Part shown: positions 51,412 through 58,947 of the stretch, one piece after another
Layout of the letters: every line of letters begins with the position of its first letter
How positions within the stretch are numbered: position 1 is the first letter of the stretch
From: an uncultured Mycoplasmatota bacterium
GTDB lineage: Bacteria > Bacillota_I > Bacilli_A > RF39 > UBA660
Reading direction: 5' to 3'
Assembly (NCBI GenBank): GCA_900554315.1
Contig: USGP01000004.1
Span: 10,362 to 74,361, forward strand
DNA: 64,000 bases
Made by a program: the position numbers and the translations under genes
The notes under the pieces: model-generated
What the model saw: the letters and a program-made list of their open reading frames with translations, nothing else
What the model was told of the DNA's origin: nothing
The model's database searches: none

Positions 51412-53187
51412 TTATTCAAGTTCTCCGTTATTATCTGTTGAGCTTTGTTCATCTATCCATCTTCTTGGGTCAAACTTTAAATCTTCCTCTGATTCTTCTT
51501 CTAACGGTTCTGATTCTTGGAATTCATCTTCTACTTCTTCCGTTTGTTCATTCATAAAAGCAAAGGAATTGTGTTTATGTTTGTAAGCACTTACTACTTT
51601 TGGTCCACCTATTCCAGCTGCTGCTGCCATACCAGCAGCTCCTACTCCTAAAGCGATTGGAGCAGCAGATGACTTTGTTTCTATTGTTGTTGGTGTTGAA
51701 GTTTCTTTGTCTAACGTTACTACGTCAACTGGTTTCATACCGGATGAATTATTATTCGTTATTGTATTCTCTAACGTTCCATTTGGACCCAATTCAGTAT
51801 TTGGATTTGCGTCTGGTAAATCTGGTAATGGAGCTACACCATTATTAGATGCATTGGCAATACTAGCAATACTTCCAGCTGCTGTTGCAGTTGATGTACC
51901 AGTTGGAGTTGATGCATGATTTGTTACAATATTTGAAATATTTCCAGCAACTCCTTCTGGAGTCGTTGGTGCTGGTGTTTCTATTGTTGGTGGAGTTGTA
52001 TTGGTTGTAGGTGTTTGCACAGATACTTCAGGTGTTGGATTCGTAGGTGTAATTGTTGCAGTATTACCTTGACTTACATTTTCTTGTGGAGTTACTATTT
52101 CTTCAATTACCGGTTCATTGTTTGTTGTAACCGTTGGTGTTTCTACTGATAAAGTAGATGCAATTGGCGTTGTTGCAGCCACGGTTGTAGCTCCTGTTGC
52201 AGACGTGATTGAATTTACTCTTGCACCTGTACTCGTAGTGCTTGTATAGCTTCCACCTGAACCACCAGATGGAGGATTTGATGGTTGAGAAGCTGTATTA
52301 GTTGCAGTAAACTCCGCTTTTTTGGCATTTAAAATATTTAATGCTTCCGTATCTGTTCCCACTGCCCAGTTATCACTAGTTGTCTCTACCAAATCTACAG
52401 CATCATAGTATTTCTGCTCTAGTGATGCAAGTTCTTGCGCTTGTTCTTGTGTATATCCTTCATTTAGATATTTATTTACTAAATCGTCCATGTTGGCTGG
52501 TTCTAATCCACTTCTTAAATCTGTTACTGTACTTGCAGTTAGCCCAGATACAACGGTTCCACCAGTTTCAGCCATTTCAGCTTCAGCCATTTCCAATCTA
52601 GCTAGTCTTTGAGCTTCTTCTTCGCTGTAGCCTCTTCCTATATATTTTTCAACTAAAGCATTATACCAACTAGCTCTATTTCTGTATTCTAGTGATGGGT
52701 AATAATCAGATACACTAGACTCCATCATCTCTTCTATAATCGTTGCTTTTGTTTCTTCTAATATTCTTCTTTCATCATCCGTCATATGTTCAGTAAAGGA
52801 ATCTTTTGTATAATAGAAATTAAAAGTTTCACTTTTCATGTTTTCTCTTTCTTCTTCTGATAGAAGAGGAGATGTTGATATAAAGTTTTTCCATTTTTCT
52901 TGATCTACTGTATAACTACCATCTTCTGCTTTTGTAAAGCATGAAATGGCTGTTGACATGGTATCGGCAATAGTTGCTACTGATGCAAAGGCTTTGGTTA
53001 TGTTTTCTTTTTCATCAACCACAGCAGAAATACCTGAGTCAAGACAATTATCATGAGATTTACTAGTGCTACTTAAATCATCTACAGTATCAATTGCAGC
53101 CAACATTGGCTCTTGATAATCAGTAATTGTGTTTACTGAATCTAATGCATTTTGTAAATCTTCTATTAATACTGATGTGTTTGCCAT
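51412..53187 (-). CDS. Ser/Thr/Pro-rich C-terminally anchored protein, 591 residues
   Basis: Residues 1-95 are helical without signal peptide. An FNFYY motif lies at about 122-126. Two copies of a 25-residue repeat (KYIGRGYSEEEAQRLARLE and KYLNEGYTQEQAQELASLE, near 180 and 238) follow. Next comes a Thr/Pro/Ser-rich linker (about 298-505), one membrane segment (about 508-530, APIALGVGAAGMAAAAGIGG) and an acidic tail of about 60 residues. The same C-terminal plan, with GVAGNI and a DVVTLDKE block before the anchor, occurs in the 893-residue protein. Export would leave the linker outside. It resembles a T7SS-secreted surface protein; the family is unrecognised. Confidence 0.8.
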   Translation of the reverse strand: MANTSVLIEDLQNALDSVNTITDYQEPMLAAIDTVDDLSSTSKSHDNCLDSGISAVVDEKENITKAFASVATIADTMSTAISCFTKAEDGSYTVDQEKWKNFISTSPLLSEEERENMKSETFNFYYTKDSFTEHMTDDERRILEETKATIIEEMMESSVSDYYPSLEYRNRASWYNALVEKYIGRGYSEEEAQRLARLEMAEAEMAETGGTVVSGLTASTVTDLRSGLEPANMDDLVNKYLNEGYTQEQAQELASLEQKYYDAVDLVETTSDNWAVGTDTEALNILNAKKAEFTATNTASQPSNPPSGGSGGSYTSTTSTGARVNSITSATGATTVAATTPIASTLSVETPTVTTNNEPVIEEIVTPQENVSQGNTATITPTNPTPEVSVQTPTTNTTPPTIETPAPTTPEGVAGNISNIVTNHASTPTGTSTATAAGSIASIANASNNGVAPLPDLPDANPNTELGPNGTLENTITNNNSSGMKPVDVVTLDKETSTPTTIETKSSAAPIALGVGAAGMAAAAGIGGPKVVSAYKHKHNSFAFMNEQTEEVEDEFQESEPLEEESEEDLKFDPRRWIDEQSSTDNNGELE

Positions 53188-53199
53188 AATTACTCCTTT

Positions 53200-53745
53200 C
53201 TATCCTCTGAAATATTCATCTTGTTCCACTGTTGTTTTTCTTGCCCTATATGTTTCTAGTATTCCTTCTAAGCTATCAATTTCATTTTGTATCTGTGTTG
53301 CATTCATACCTGAAGTGTCGGCAACATAAGACTGGTATTGACTAGGTACATTGCTCGTTCCATTTAGTGCAGCTTCATATTGGCTTTTCTCACTTTCTAG
53401 TGCAGCAATTTTTGTTTCTAGTTTGCTATAAATAGTTGATAATTCTTCTTTTCTATGTTCTTCAGCAGCTCTTATGATTGCTTCCTTTTGTTCCTCTAGA
53501 GAATCAAAAACTTGTTGTAATTCTAATATTGTTTTTTGTGTTTTTTCATAAAGAATAGGTTGTCCTCCTACATTTAATGAATATTCATCTAATCCTCCAC
53601 CAGAATTCATATGTCTTCCTAAAACATCTACTGTTTCAGCTGTAAATGTTTTTAAATCTATTCCATTCAATGTTTCTGTTATTTTTCCAACATCAAGAAA
53701 AGTTTTAGGATCTGTATCTTCTGTTATTTCTGATATTTTAGGCAT
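53200..53745 (-). CDS. Coiled-coil protein of the second cassette, 181 residues
   Basis: Soluble, N-terminal mixed region, then a coiled coil (about 95-175). It shares the beta pair and long-helix block with the 156-residue protein at 50600. SD AAGGAGGAG. It follows the twin hairpins behind the WXG100 gene and is followed by the 591-residue protein. In the other cassette the equivalent slot holds a different small protein (57652), with no clear sequence match. Confidence 0.75.
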   Translation of the reverse strand: MPKISEITEDTDPKTFLDVGKITETLNGIDLKTFTAETVDVLGRHMNSGGGLDEYSLNVGGQPILYEKTQKTILELQQVFDSLEEQKEAIIRAAEEHRKEELSTIYSKLETKIAALESEKSQYEAALNGTSNVPSQYQSYVADTSGMNATQIQNEIDSLEGILETYRARKTTVEQDEYFRG

Positions 53746-53772
53746 ATTACTCCTCCTTACTGATGCAATACA

Positions 53773-53824
53773 TTGTAAAGAAAAAAAGTTTTTTTCTCTT
53801 TACAACACACTGCATGTGCAGTGT
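53773..53824 (-). promoter_or_regulatory. Twin hairpins behind the WXG100 gene, second cassette
   Basis: Two adjacent inverted repeats on the minus-strand mRNA, between the WXG100 stop and the next gene: ACACTGCA/TGCAGTGT (53807-53824), then a longer TTGTAAAGA.../...TCTTTACAA stem (53773-53805). Neither is followed by a T run, so they are not ordinary terminators. They may act as an mRNA processing or stabilising element. Confidence 0.65.
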
Positions 53825-53829
53825 ATTTT

Positions 53830-54102
53830 TTAATTTTCTTCGGATCTACCCCAACTAGTGATGGCAGCCATAACATTATCAATTTCTTTGTTAAACATAC
53901 TTTTATATTGTGGAAACTTTTCATCTGTAAATTCATTCCACTTTGTTTTGAAATCAGCAGAAGATGCACCATACCAAACTTCTTGGTTGTTAACATTTTC
54001 ATCTACTAATGCTGTAAATTGATTAAATAATGAAGTTAATTCATCTAAATTTGAACTAATTTCACCTTTAATTCTTGTTAGTTCACTATAATTTAAAGCC
54101 AT
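53830..54102 (-). CDS. WXG100-family protein, second cassette
   Basis: 90 residues with the helix-hairpin-helix shape of ESAT-6-like proteins and the turn motif Trp-Tyr-Gly (WYG) near residue 43. No signal peptide. These proteins are the small substrates and dimeric partners of type VII secretion. SD TAGGAGGA. It follows the 104-residue protein by 12 bases, and the twin hairpins come right after its stop. Confidence 0.88.
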   Translation of the reverse strand: MALNYSELTRIKGEISSNLDELTSLFNQFTALVDENVNNQEVWYGASSADFKTKWNEFTDEKFPQYKSMFNKEIDNVMAAITSWGRSEEN

Positions 54103-54114
54103 CTATAATTCCTC

Positions 54115-54429
54115 CTATCCATTAATTGCATTCATTGCTTGTTGTTCAGCATCTGTATATCTGTCAACTTGTCTTAATACTTGTTGTTCAAAAGCTGTCA
54201 TAGTATCATATCCTTCTTGCATACTTGATTTGAAAGTATTAAATTGTGTTAATAATTGTTGATATACTGCTTCTGCTGCTGGATCTTCAACCCAATAATT
54301 ATGCATTTCTGTAATTTTACTTTCTAATAAACCTACTAATTCGTTATATTTTTCCTTATCTCTTCTAATATCTTCTGATAATACTTCCATCTTTTCTTTA
54401 TTGTAGTTTGTTGTGTCTGAATAACTCAT
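54115..54429 (-). CDS. WXG100-size protein with YxxxE tail, second cassette
   Basis: 104 residues, fully helical, no signal peptide. The central turn reads NYWVEDPAAEAVYQQ (Trp with a WxED rather than WxG turn) and the C-terminus carries RYTDAE, which fits the YxxxD/E type VII secretion signal. I chose the ATG at 54429; an in-frame GTG lies within the SD AGGAGGTG. It is the first gene of the second cassette, paired with the WXG100 protein that follows, as expected for heterodimers. Confidence 0.85.
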   Translation of the reverse strand: MSYSDTTNYNKEKMEVLSEDIRRDKEKYNELVGLLESKITEMHNYWVEDPAAEAVYQQLLTQFNTFKSSMQEGYDTMTAFEQQVLRQVDRYTDAEQQAMNAING

Positions 54430-54452
54430 ATCTTTCACCTCCTATATTATAG

Positions 54453-54476
54453 TAAGAATAACCCTTCCTACTCTTA
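54453..54476 (-). promoter_or_regulatory. 5'-terminal stem-loop of cassette 2 mRNA
   Basis: TAAGAGTA/TATTCTTA-type stem (54453-54476) located exactly where transcription from the promoter at 54484-54513 should begin. The cassette-1 leader has the same arrangement. Confidence 0.6.
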
Positions 54477-54483
54477 TAATTTC

Positions 54484-54513
54484 ATTATAGTTTGTTTTAC
54501 CCTTTATAGTCAA
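54484..54513 (-). promoter_or_regulatory. Promoter of cassette 2
   Basis: On the minus strand, TTGACT (54508-54513), 18 bases, TATAAT (54484-54489). The sequence around it is clearly related to the cassette-1 promoter. Confidence 0.8.
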
Positions 54514-54542
54514 GGAAGTTGACAGTCTTTCAATTTTATTTA

Positions 54543-54573
54543 CAAAAAAAACTTCAGATTATTCTGAAGTTTT
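54543..54573 (-). terminator. Terminator between the two secretion cassettes
   Basis: AAACTTCAGA/TCTGAAGTTT stem (54549-54572) and an eight-base T run on the minus strand, overlapping the end of the DUF4176 gene. Confidence 0.88.
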
Positions 54574-54936
54574 GTTTTCTTGTGCATTTGTATTATTAGA
54601 ATCTGCCTGCATATTTTCCTTAAACTTTTCTATTCCGGCTTTCATGTCATCAGAAAATTTCTTTTGTTCATCTGTTTGGTAACCCATGTAGCAGACTTTT
54701 TCAATATTTTCATGGTTAAAAGCTATTGTTCTATCACTTTGTAAAATTCCTTCTGGGTAAAAGCAAGCTCCATAGTCAATAATCTTTTTTGTGTTTTCTA
54801 CTTTTCCATTTTTATCATATACTTCTCCTGTTGCTACTACGCATGTTGATGTAATCATAACTGGTTTCTTTCCATTTTTTAATAATACAACTGTACCTAT
54901 TGGTAAAAACTTTTCTGGTATTTTTTGTTCTTCCAT
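54559..54936 (-). CDS. DUF4176 protein, first cassette
   Basis: 125 residues with LPIGTVVLLKNGKKPVMI, then YGACFYPEGILQSD, FNHENIEKVCYMGY and a charged tail: a second DUF4176 protein, paralogous to that at 51067. It is last in the first cassette and carries a terminator at its end. SD TAGGAGGAG. Extra residues (about 33-50) after the first strand distinguish it from the other copy. Role unknown. Confidence 0.85.
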   Translation of the reverse strand: MEEQKIPEKFLPIGTVVLLKNGKKPVMITSTCVVATGEVYDKNGKVENTKKIIDYGACFYPEGILQSDRTIAFNHENIEKVCYMGYQTDEQKKFSDDMKAGIEKFKENMQADSNNTNAQENKTSE

Positions 54937-54948
54937 TTATTTCTCCTC

Positions 54949-57630
54949 CTATTCTAATTCTTCTTTTTGAGGAGCAATAATGTCGTTGTCATCGATTGTT
55001 ACGTCTGCTCCATCATCTAATGATAATTCATTCATTGTTCCTGCTCTATATTTTTCTGGCTCCGGTTCTTGTTGAGAATTATCGTACTCACCAATTGTAT
55101 CAATATTTTGTGCGTTATAATTTCCGCCTAGGAAACTATTTTGAGTATCATTTGATGAATCTTCTTCATCTTCATAATATTCATCATCTTTTCCATTTTT
55201 CTTCTGAATATAATGAATTCCTGCTACTCCTGCAGCTCCTGCGGCTCCTACACCTAATACTGCTGGTATTGCAGATCCTGCACTACTAGTATCTACATTT
55301 GGTGTTGTTGTATCATTCTTATCTATACTAATTACATCTAGTGTATTGTCTTTTCCAGGTTTTACAGCGGAAATTGTTCCGTTTTCTATTTCAGAATTAT
55401 CACCAGCTATATTGGCAATATTATCTTCTGGATTAAGTTGTGCTTCTGGACCAATTGGTGTATTTTGTGATTGACTATTAAATCCACCAACAACTGATCC
55501 ACTATAATTTCCACCTGTTGAAGTACTTGGTGTTCCTGTATTTGAACCTGCATTATTAATAATATTTCCTGCTACTCCACCTGGGGTTCCTGCATCTGGT
55601 GTACTTGTTGATGGAGTTTCAGGTACTTGTTCTTCTCCTGTACTTATATCTCCACTCATGTCTCCATTTGTTCCTGTATCAGGAGTTTCAGTGCTTGGCG
55701 TTCCTCCTGTTGAAGGTGTTTCAGTACTTGGAGTGTTTGTTGATGGAGTTTCGACTTCTGGTGCATTTACTGTTGGTGTTGTATTACTTGATGTTCCTCC
55801 TGTATTTCCAGAAGGTGTTGTGCTGCTATCTATTCTAAATTGAGTAGATGCGCTTCCGCCTCCACCGCCATTTCCACCTGAATTTCCATTACCATTGCCA
55901 CCAGTTGGAGAAGAACCACCACCTGATGTATTATTTGAAGTATCTTGTGGGGTCGTATCTTGAGGTGTTGCATCTTGTGGAATTGGTTGTCCTGTTGCTG
56001 CTTCTAAAGATGCAGTTTCTGGAGCATCTAATGTTACTTCACTTGCAAATTGAGCTGCTGCATTATCTCCAGCACTTCCTACTAAGCTTCTTCCTGCTGC
56101 ATTTAATGCCGCAACGGTTTGTGCTGGGTTATTTTTTACTACGCTTATACCAGCACCAGCTACTTTTTTCGCTGCGTTTAATGGAACTGTAACTGGTGAT
56201 GTTACTACCTTACCGACCGTTTTTATAGGATGCTCTTTTAGAGATGTTTTGGCTGCATTGAATACTTCTCCTGCTTTTTGTGTTACTGCATTTTTGGCAT
56301 TTCCTGCCGCTGTTGTAACTGATGTTTTTGCATTTCCTGCTGCGGTACTTATTTTATTTGGCAAATCTTTTACTGTATTTGGTAGATTAGTAACTGCATC
56401 CCCTGCTTTTTGTAGTCCACTACCTGCCGCTTTTAATCCATTACCAGCGCTTGTTGCTAGCGTTGTTCCGGCAGCAGATGCTGTTGCAAGTGGATGGGCT
56501 GCAGCATGGGCAAATGTATCGCCGGCCTTTTGTCCAGCCTTTGTAATTCGATCTGTATAACCTTGATAGTTAAAATTCTTAGCATTATTCAAATTTATTT
56601 GTGCTGTTTCACGAGCTGTAAGTGCATCATCTAAATTTTGCTTTAGAACAGAATCAGGTACCATATCGTTTGCTGGATTTCCCTTGATTGCATTTGCAGC
56701 ATCATCGACTTGTTGTTGAGCGGTTTTAAGTTGTTCTTGTGCTGATTTAACCGCACTGGATTTTTGGGCATGCTCACTCCATTTACCGCCAGCATAAGCC
56801 AAGCCTCCTTGGACAAGCCCCTGTTGAATTCCTCCATTTGCTACTGCTTCGTTTAAAGTCATACCTTGTTTAAGATTAGATTCAGTACCACTTCCAACTC
56901 CTGATAAGAAAGCGGTTGCAGTATTCGTTCTTGTAGTAGAACTCAAGAATGTTCCTGCGGCTTTTACAAATTTTCCTGCTTTTGTACTATTAGCAGCAAC
57001 TGCCCCTGCTCCTGATAGGAATCCACCAACAGCTAAGTATCCTGCCGTGTTACCTACCAGTTCAAGTCCTCCAGCAATGGCGCTGTCCTCTGTAAAGGCA
57101 CTAGCTTTTGCCAGGTCACTTTCATAATAGAAATTAAAGGCATCATGAGACCAATCTGCTTCAATAGCATTCTCAATTCCTGTAGTATCAAATCCAAGAC
57201 CACCTGCGGCAAATCCTATAAGTGATAAACCACCGTCACCAATGTCTTCAAGGACACCTAAAGCTCCTTCTCCAACCTTTGAAAGTCCCATCAGAATTGT
57301 ACTACCTGCCTTTTCATACCAAGGTGCTTCTTCGTATGCTTTAATGTCCTCTGCTGCAGAAGTGATTGACTTTCCAATTTCACTGATTGCTGTTGATACT
57401 GTATCTAGTGTTGAATCAAATGTATTTTCTGGTAAACTTCCTACGTATTGTTGAAATCCGTTTACATTATTTAATTCTTGAACAGCTGCTCGTATTGCTT
57501 CTTTAGCATCATCGACATCATTCTTTGCAATTTTATTTATTCTATCTGTTACATCCGCAACTCTATCATAGTCTGCATAAACATCTGCTGCTTTCGGGTC
57601 ACGTCCGGTAAGCCATTCTACAAAACCCAT
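54949..57630 (-). CDS. Large Ser/Thr/Pro/Gly-rich C-terminally anchored protein, 893 residues
   Basis: No signal peptide. Helical N-terminus, then hydrophobic/Gly-rich patches and an FNFYY motif (165-169) shared with the 591-residue protein. Next is a long Ala/Lys-rich region of repeated short units (NAKTSVTTAAGNAKNAVTQ), then a Pro/Thr-rich low-complexity stretch with repeated TPSTET units. It ends in GVAGNI, the DVISIDKN block, one membrane segment (about 786-809) and an acidic tail of about 84 residues. It is followed by a DUF4176 gene. SD AAAGGGGAA. No catalytic or toxin domain is visible. Confidence 0.8.
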   Translation of the reverse strand: MGFVEWLTGRDPKAADVYADYDRVADVTDRINKIAKNDVDDAKEAIRAAVQELNNVNGFQQYVGSLPENTFDSTLDTVSTAISEIGKSITSAAEDIKAYEEAPWYEKAGSTILMGLSKVGEGALGVLEDIGDGGLSLIGFAAGGLGFDTTGIENAIEADWSHDAFNFYYESDLAKASAFTEDSAIAGGLELVGNTAGYLAVGGFLSGAGAVAANSTKAGKFVKAAGTFLSSTTRTNTATAFLSGVGSGTESNLKQGMTLNEAVANGGIQQGLVQGGLAYAGGKWSEHAQKSSAVKSAQEQLKTAQQQVDDAANAIKGNPANDMVPDSVLKQNLDDALTARETAQINLNNAKNFNYQGYTDRITKAGQKAGDTFAHAAAHPLATASAAGTTLATSAGNGLKAAGSGLQKAGDAVTNLPNTVKDLPNKISTAAGNAKTSVTTAAGNAKNAVTQKAGEVFNAAKTSLKEHPIKTVGKVVTSPVTVPLNAAKKVAGAGISVVKNNPAQTVAALNAAGRSLVGSAGDNAAAQFASEVTLDAPETASLEAATGQPIPQDATPQDTTPQDTSNNTSGGGSSPTGGNGNGNSGGNGGGGGSASTQFRIDSSTTPSGNTGGTSSNTTPTVNAPEVETPSTNTPSTETPSTGGTPSTETPDTGTNGDMSGDISTGEEQVPETPSTSTPDAGTPGGVAGNIINNAGSNTGTPSTSTGGNYSGSVVGGFNSQSQNTPIGPEAQLNPEDNIANIAGDNSEIENGTISAVKPGKDNTLDVISIDKNDTTTPNVDTSSAGSAIPAVLGVGAAGAAGVAGIHYIQKKNGKDDEYYEDEEDSSNDTQNSFLGGNYNAQNIDTIGEYDNSQQEPEPEKYRAGTMNELSLDDGADVTIDDNDIIAPQKEELE

Positions 57631-57651
57631 TTCTTCTTTCCCCTTTCTATT

Positions 57652-58053
57652 TTATCCTGATACTGTTACTACACCGCTTGTTGATTGTACTTGACTATGC
57701 GCTTGTTCGTTTAGTTGATTTTGTAAGTTGTCATGAGCAGTTTCTGCCGCCGTATAAACTTCTCCCAATGCTGGTGCGAATGTTCCTTTTATTTTATTTA
57801 CTGCGCTTTGTGTTTCTGATAACATTTCATCCATATTAGTTCCTTGCACGATAACAGCATCTTTTTCATCACTAGTAATGCTTTGTAAATTTGATACTAA
57901 TATTGCTATTTCATCATCTGCTACATCACCAATGTTGTCTATTTTTGCCTGTACTTCCGCAGGATTTATCAATGTATTTGCATCTGTTGCGGTAAGTTGT
58001 ATCACCACTTCATTTTTATCGTTATAGCCTGTATATGACCTTGGCTCTACCAT
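57652..58053 (-). CDS. Small secretion-cassette protein, 133 residues
   Basis: Unrecognised soluble protein with a short beta-like start and then helices (AVNKIKGTFAPALGEVYTAAE), no Cys and no signal peptide. I chose the ATG at 58053 (SD GAGGGAGAG); the upstream extension is non-coding hairpin sequence. It occupies the position of the 181-residue coiled-coil protein of the second cassette and follows the twin hairpins. It may be another small T7-type substrate or partner. Confidence 0.75.
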   Translation of the reverse strand: MVEPRSYTGYNDKNEVVIQLTATDANTLINPAEVQAKIDNIGDVADDEIAILVSNLQSITSDEKDAVIVQGTNMDEMLSETQSAVNKIKGTFAPALGEVYTAAETAHDNLQNQLNEQAHSQVQSTSGVVTVSG

Positions 58054-58075
58054 TTTCTCACTCTCCCTCTTTATA

Positions 58076-58138
58076 CAATGCATAGTAAATGGAGAAAGAG
58101 TTTTCTCCACTTACTATACATTGCACTAGGCAATGTAT
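58076..58138 (-). promoter_or_regulatory. Twin hairpins behind the WXG100 gene, first cassette
   Basis: Two overlapping inverted repeats in the minus-strand mRNA: ATACATTGC/GCAATGTAT (58116-58138) and a long near-perfect stem CAATG...CATTG (58076-58123). They share the segment GCAATGTAT, so only one can form at a time. No T run follows. It is placed as in the second cassette. Confidence 0.65.
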
Positions 58139-58140
58139 TT

Positions 58141-58416
58141 TTATCTTTCTTGATCGTAAGCTAAAGCTTGATCTACAGCTAATCTTAAGTTTGTAGCTGA
58201 TAATTTCATATCTGCCATAGCTTGAGGAACATCAGCAGTGTAATAGCTTTCCCAGTTTCCTCTTACTGTGTCTGACCAAGTTGTTTGAATTCCATCTGGA
58301 ATTGTTCTTTTGATTGCAGCGTCTAATGTTTGCATATCTTCTTCCATTTGAGCAACGATGCTGTCGATTTGAGATGCATCGTCAGTTGCTGCACCTGGAT
58401 TAATAGTAATGTTCAT
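58141..58416 (-). CDS. WXG100-family protein, first cassette
   Basis: 91 residues, all helix with a central turn TTWSDTVRGNW at about 45-55, matching the ESAT-6-like fold. No signal peptide. SD AAAGGTGG. Followed at once by the twin hairpins. It pairs with the 96-residue protein upstream, as type VII substrates commonly do. The turn is WSD, a variant of WxG. Confidence 0.85.
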   Translation of the reverse strand: MNITINPGAATDDASQIDSIVAQMEEDMQTLDAAIKRTIPDGIQTTWSDTVRGNWESYYTADVPQAMADMKLSATNLRLAVDQALAYDQER

Positions 58417-58450
58417 ATATTTACCACCTTTCTTTTTTCAATTAATAAAA

Positions 58451-58741
58451 TTAGTGCATTCCTGCTTTTGTTTCTGTGATTAAATCACCAAACTTAGTTG
58501 TTTGCATTCCAGCATAATCAGCAGCTTCATCAATAGTGTTTGCTAAAGCATTTAAAGTAGATTGTTTAGCTTCGAATTTGTTTTTTAAGTCGATTGCTAA
58601 ATCTCCTTGAATGTCTCCACTAGTGATTTCACTAATTAAGTTTGTTAATCTTGCTAAATTTTGTTTGTAAGATTCTCCAGCATTTGCTAATGCATTTTTT
58701 AAATCATTTAATGCTGATTCTTCTACATGAACAACTGCCAT
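58451..58741 (-). CDS. WXG100-size protein lacking Trp, first cassette
   Basis: 96 residues, two long helices around a turn SGDIQGDLA near residue 40-48, without the Trp of the WXG motif. Length, topology and operon position mark it as the partner of the WXG100 protein that follows 34 bases downstream. SD TAGGAGGTG. First gene of the cassette, directly behind the promoter at 58798-58827. Confidence 0.8.
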   Translation of the reverse strand: MAVVHVEESALNDLKNALANAGESYKQNLARLTNLISEITSGDIQGDLAIDLKNKFEAKQSTLNALANTIDEAADYAGMQTTKFGDLITETKAGMH

Positions 58742-58761
58742 ATGTTCACCTCCTAAATTAT

Positions 58762-58790
58762 TAAGAATATCTCTACCCTTTATATTCTTA
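58762..58790 (-). promoter_or_regulatory. 5'-terminal stem-loop of cassette 1 mRNA
   Basis: Perfect TAAGAATAT/ATATTCTTA stem (58762-58790), located where the mRNA from the promoter at 58798-58827 should begin, just before the SD. Related to the stem at 54453-54476. Confidence 0.65.
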
Positions 58791-58797
58791 TAAGTCT

Positions 58798-58827
58798 ATT
58801 ATAGTTAATTTTTATGATAGTCGTCAA
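58798..58827 (-). promoter_or_regulatory. Promoter of cassette 1
   Basis: On the minus strand, TTGACG (58822-58827), 18 bases, TATAAT (58798-58803). Confidence 0.8.
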
Positions 58828-58947
58828 GGTTGTTTACAAACTTTAACATTTTTTTGTATTGTTTGACATAGTATTTTATAGGTATATATAAACACCATTT
58901 GATTGATTTAGAATATTTTATATTAGGTATCGATAAGAGGTGGTAGT

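Noticed and set aside
51600..52601. Thr/Pro-rich repeat DNA as a CRISPR or satellite array
   Set aside because: Repeats are imperfect, short and in frame with a coding linker; no regular spacer pattern.
53757..54002. Minus-strand 81-residue frame overlapping the WXG100 gene
   Set aside because: It runs out of frame through the WXG100 gene and through the hairpin region; no SD. The WXG100 frame has a WYG turn and SD.
55599..56192. Leu-rich plus-strand frames opposite the 893-residue gene
   Set aside because: They mirror the Thr/Pro/Ser repeats of the sense gene; amino acid composition is an artefact of codon bias.
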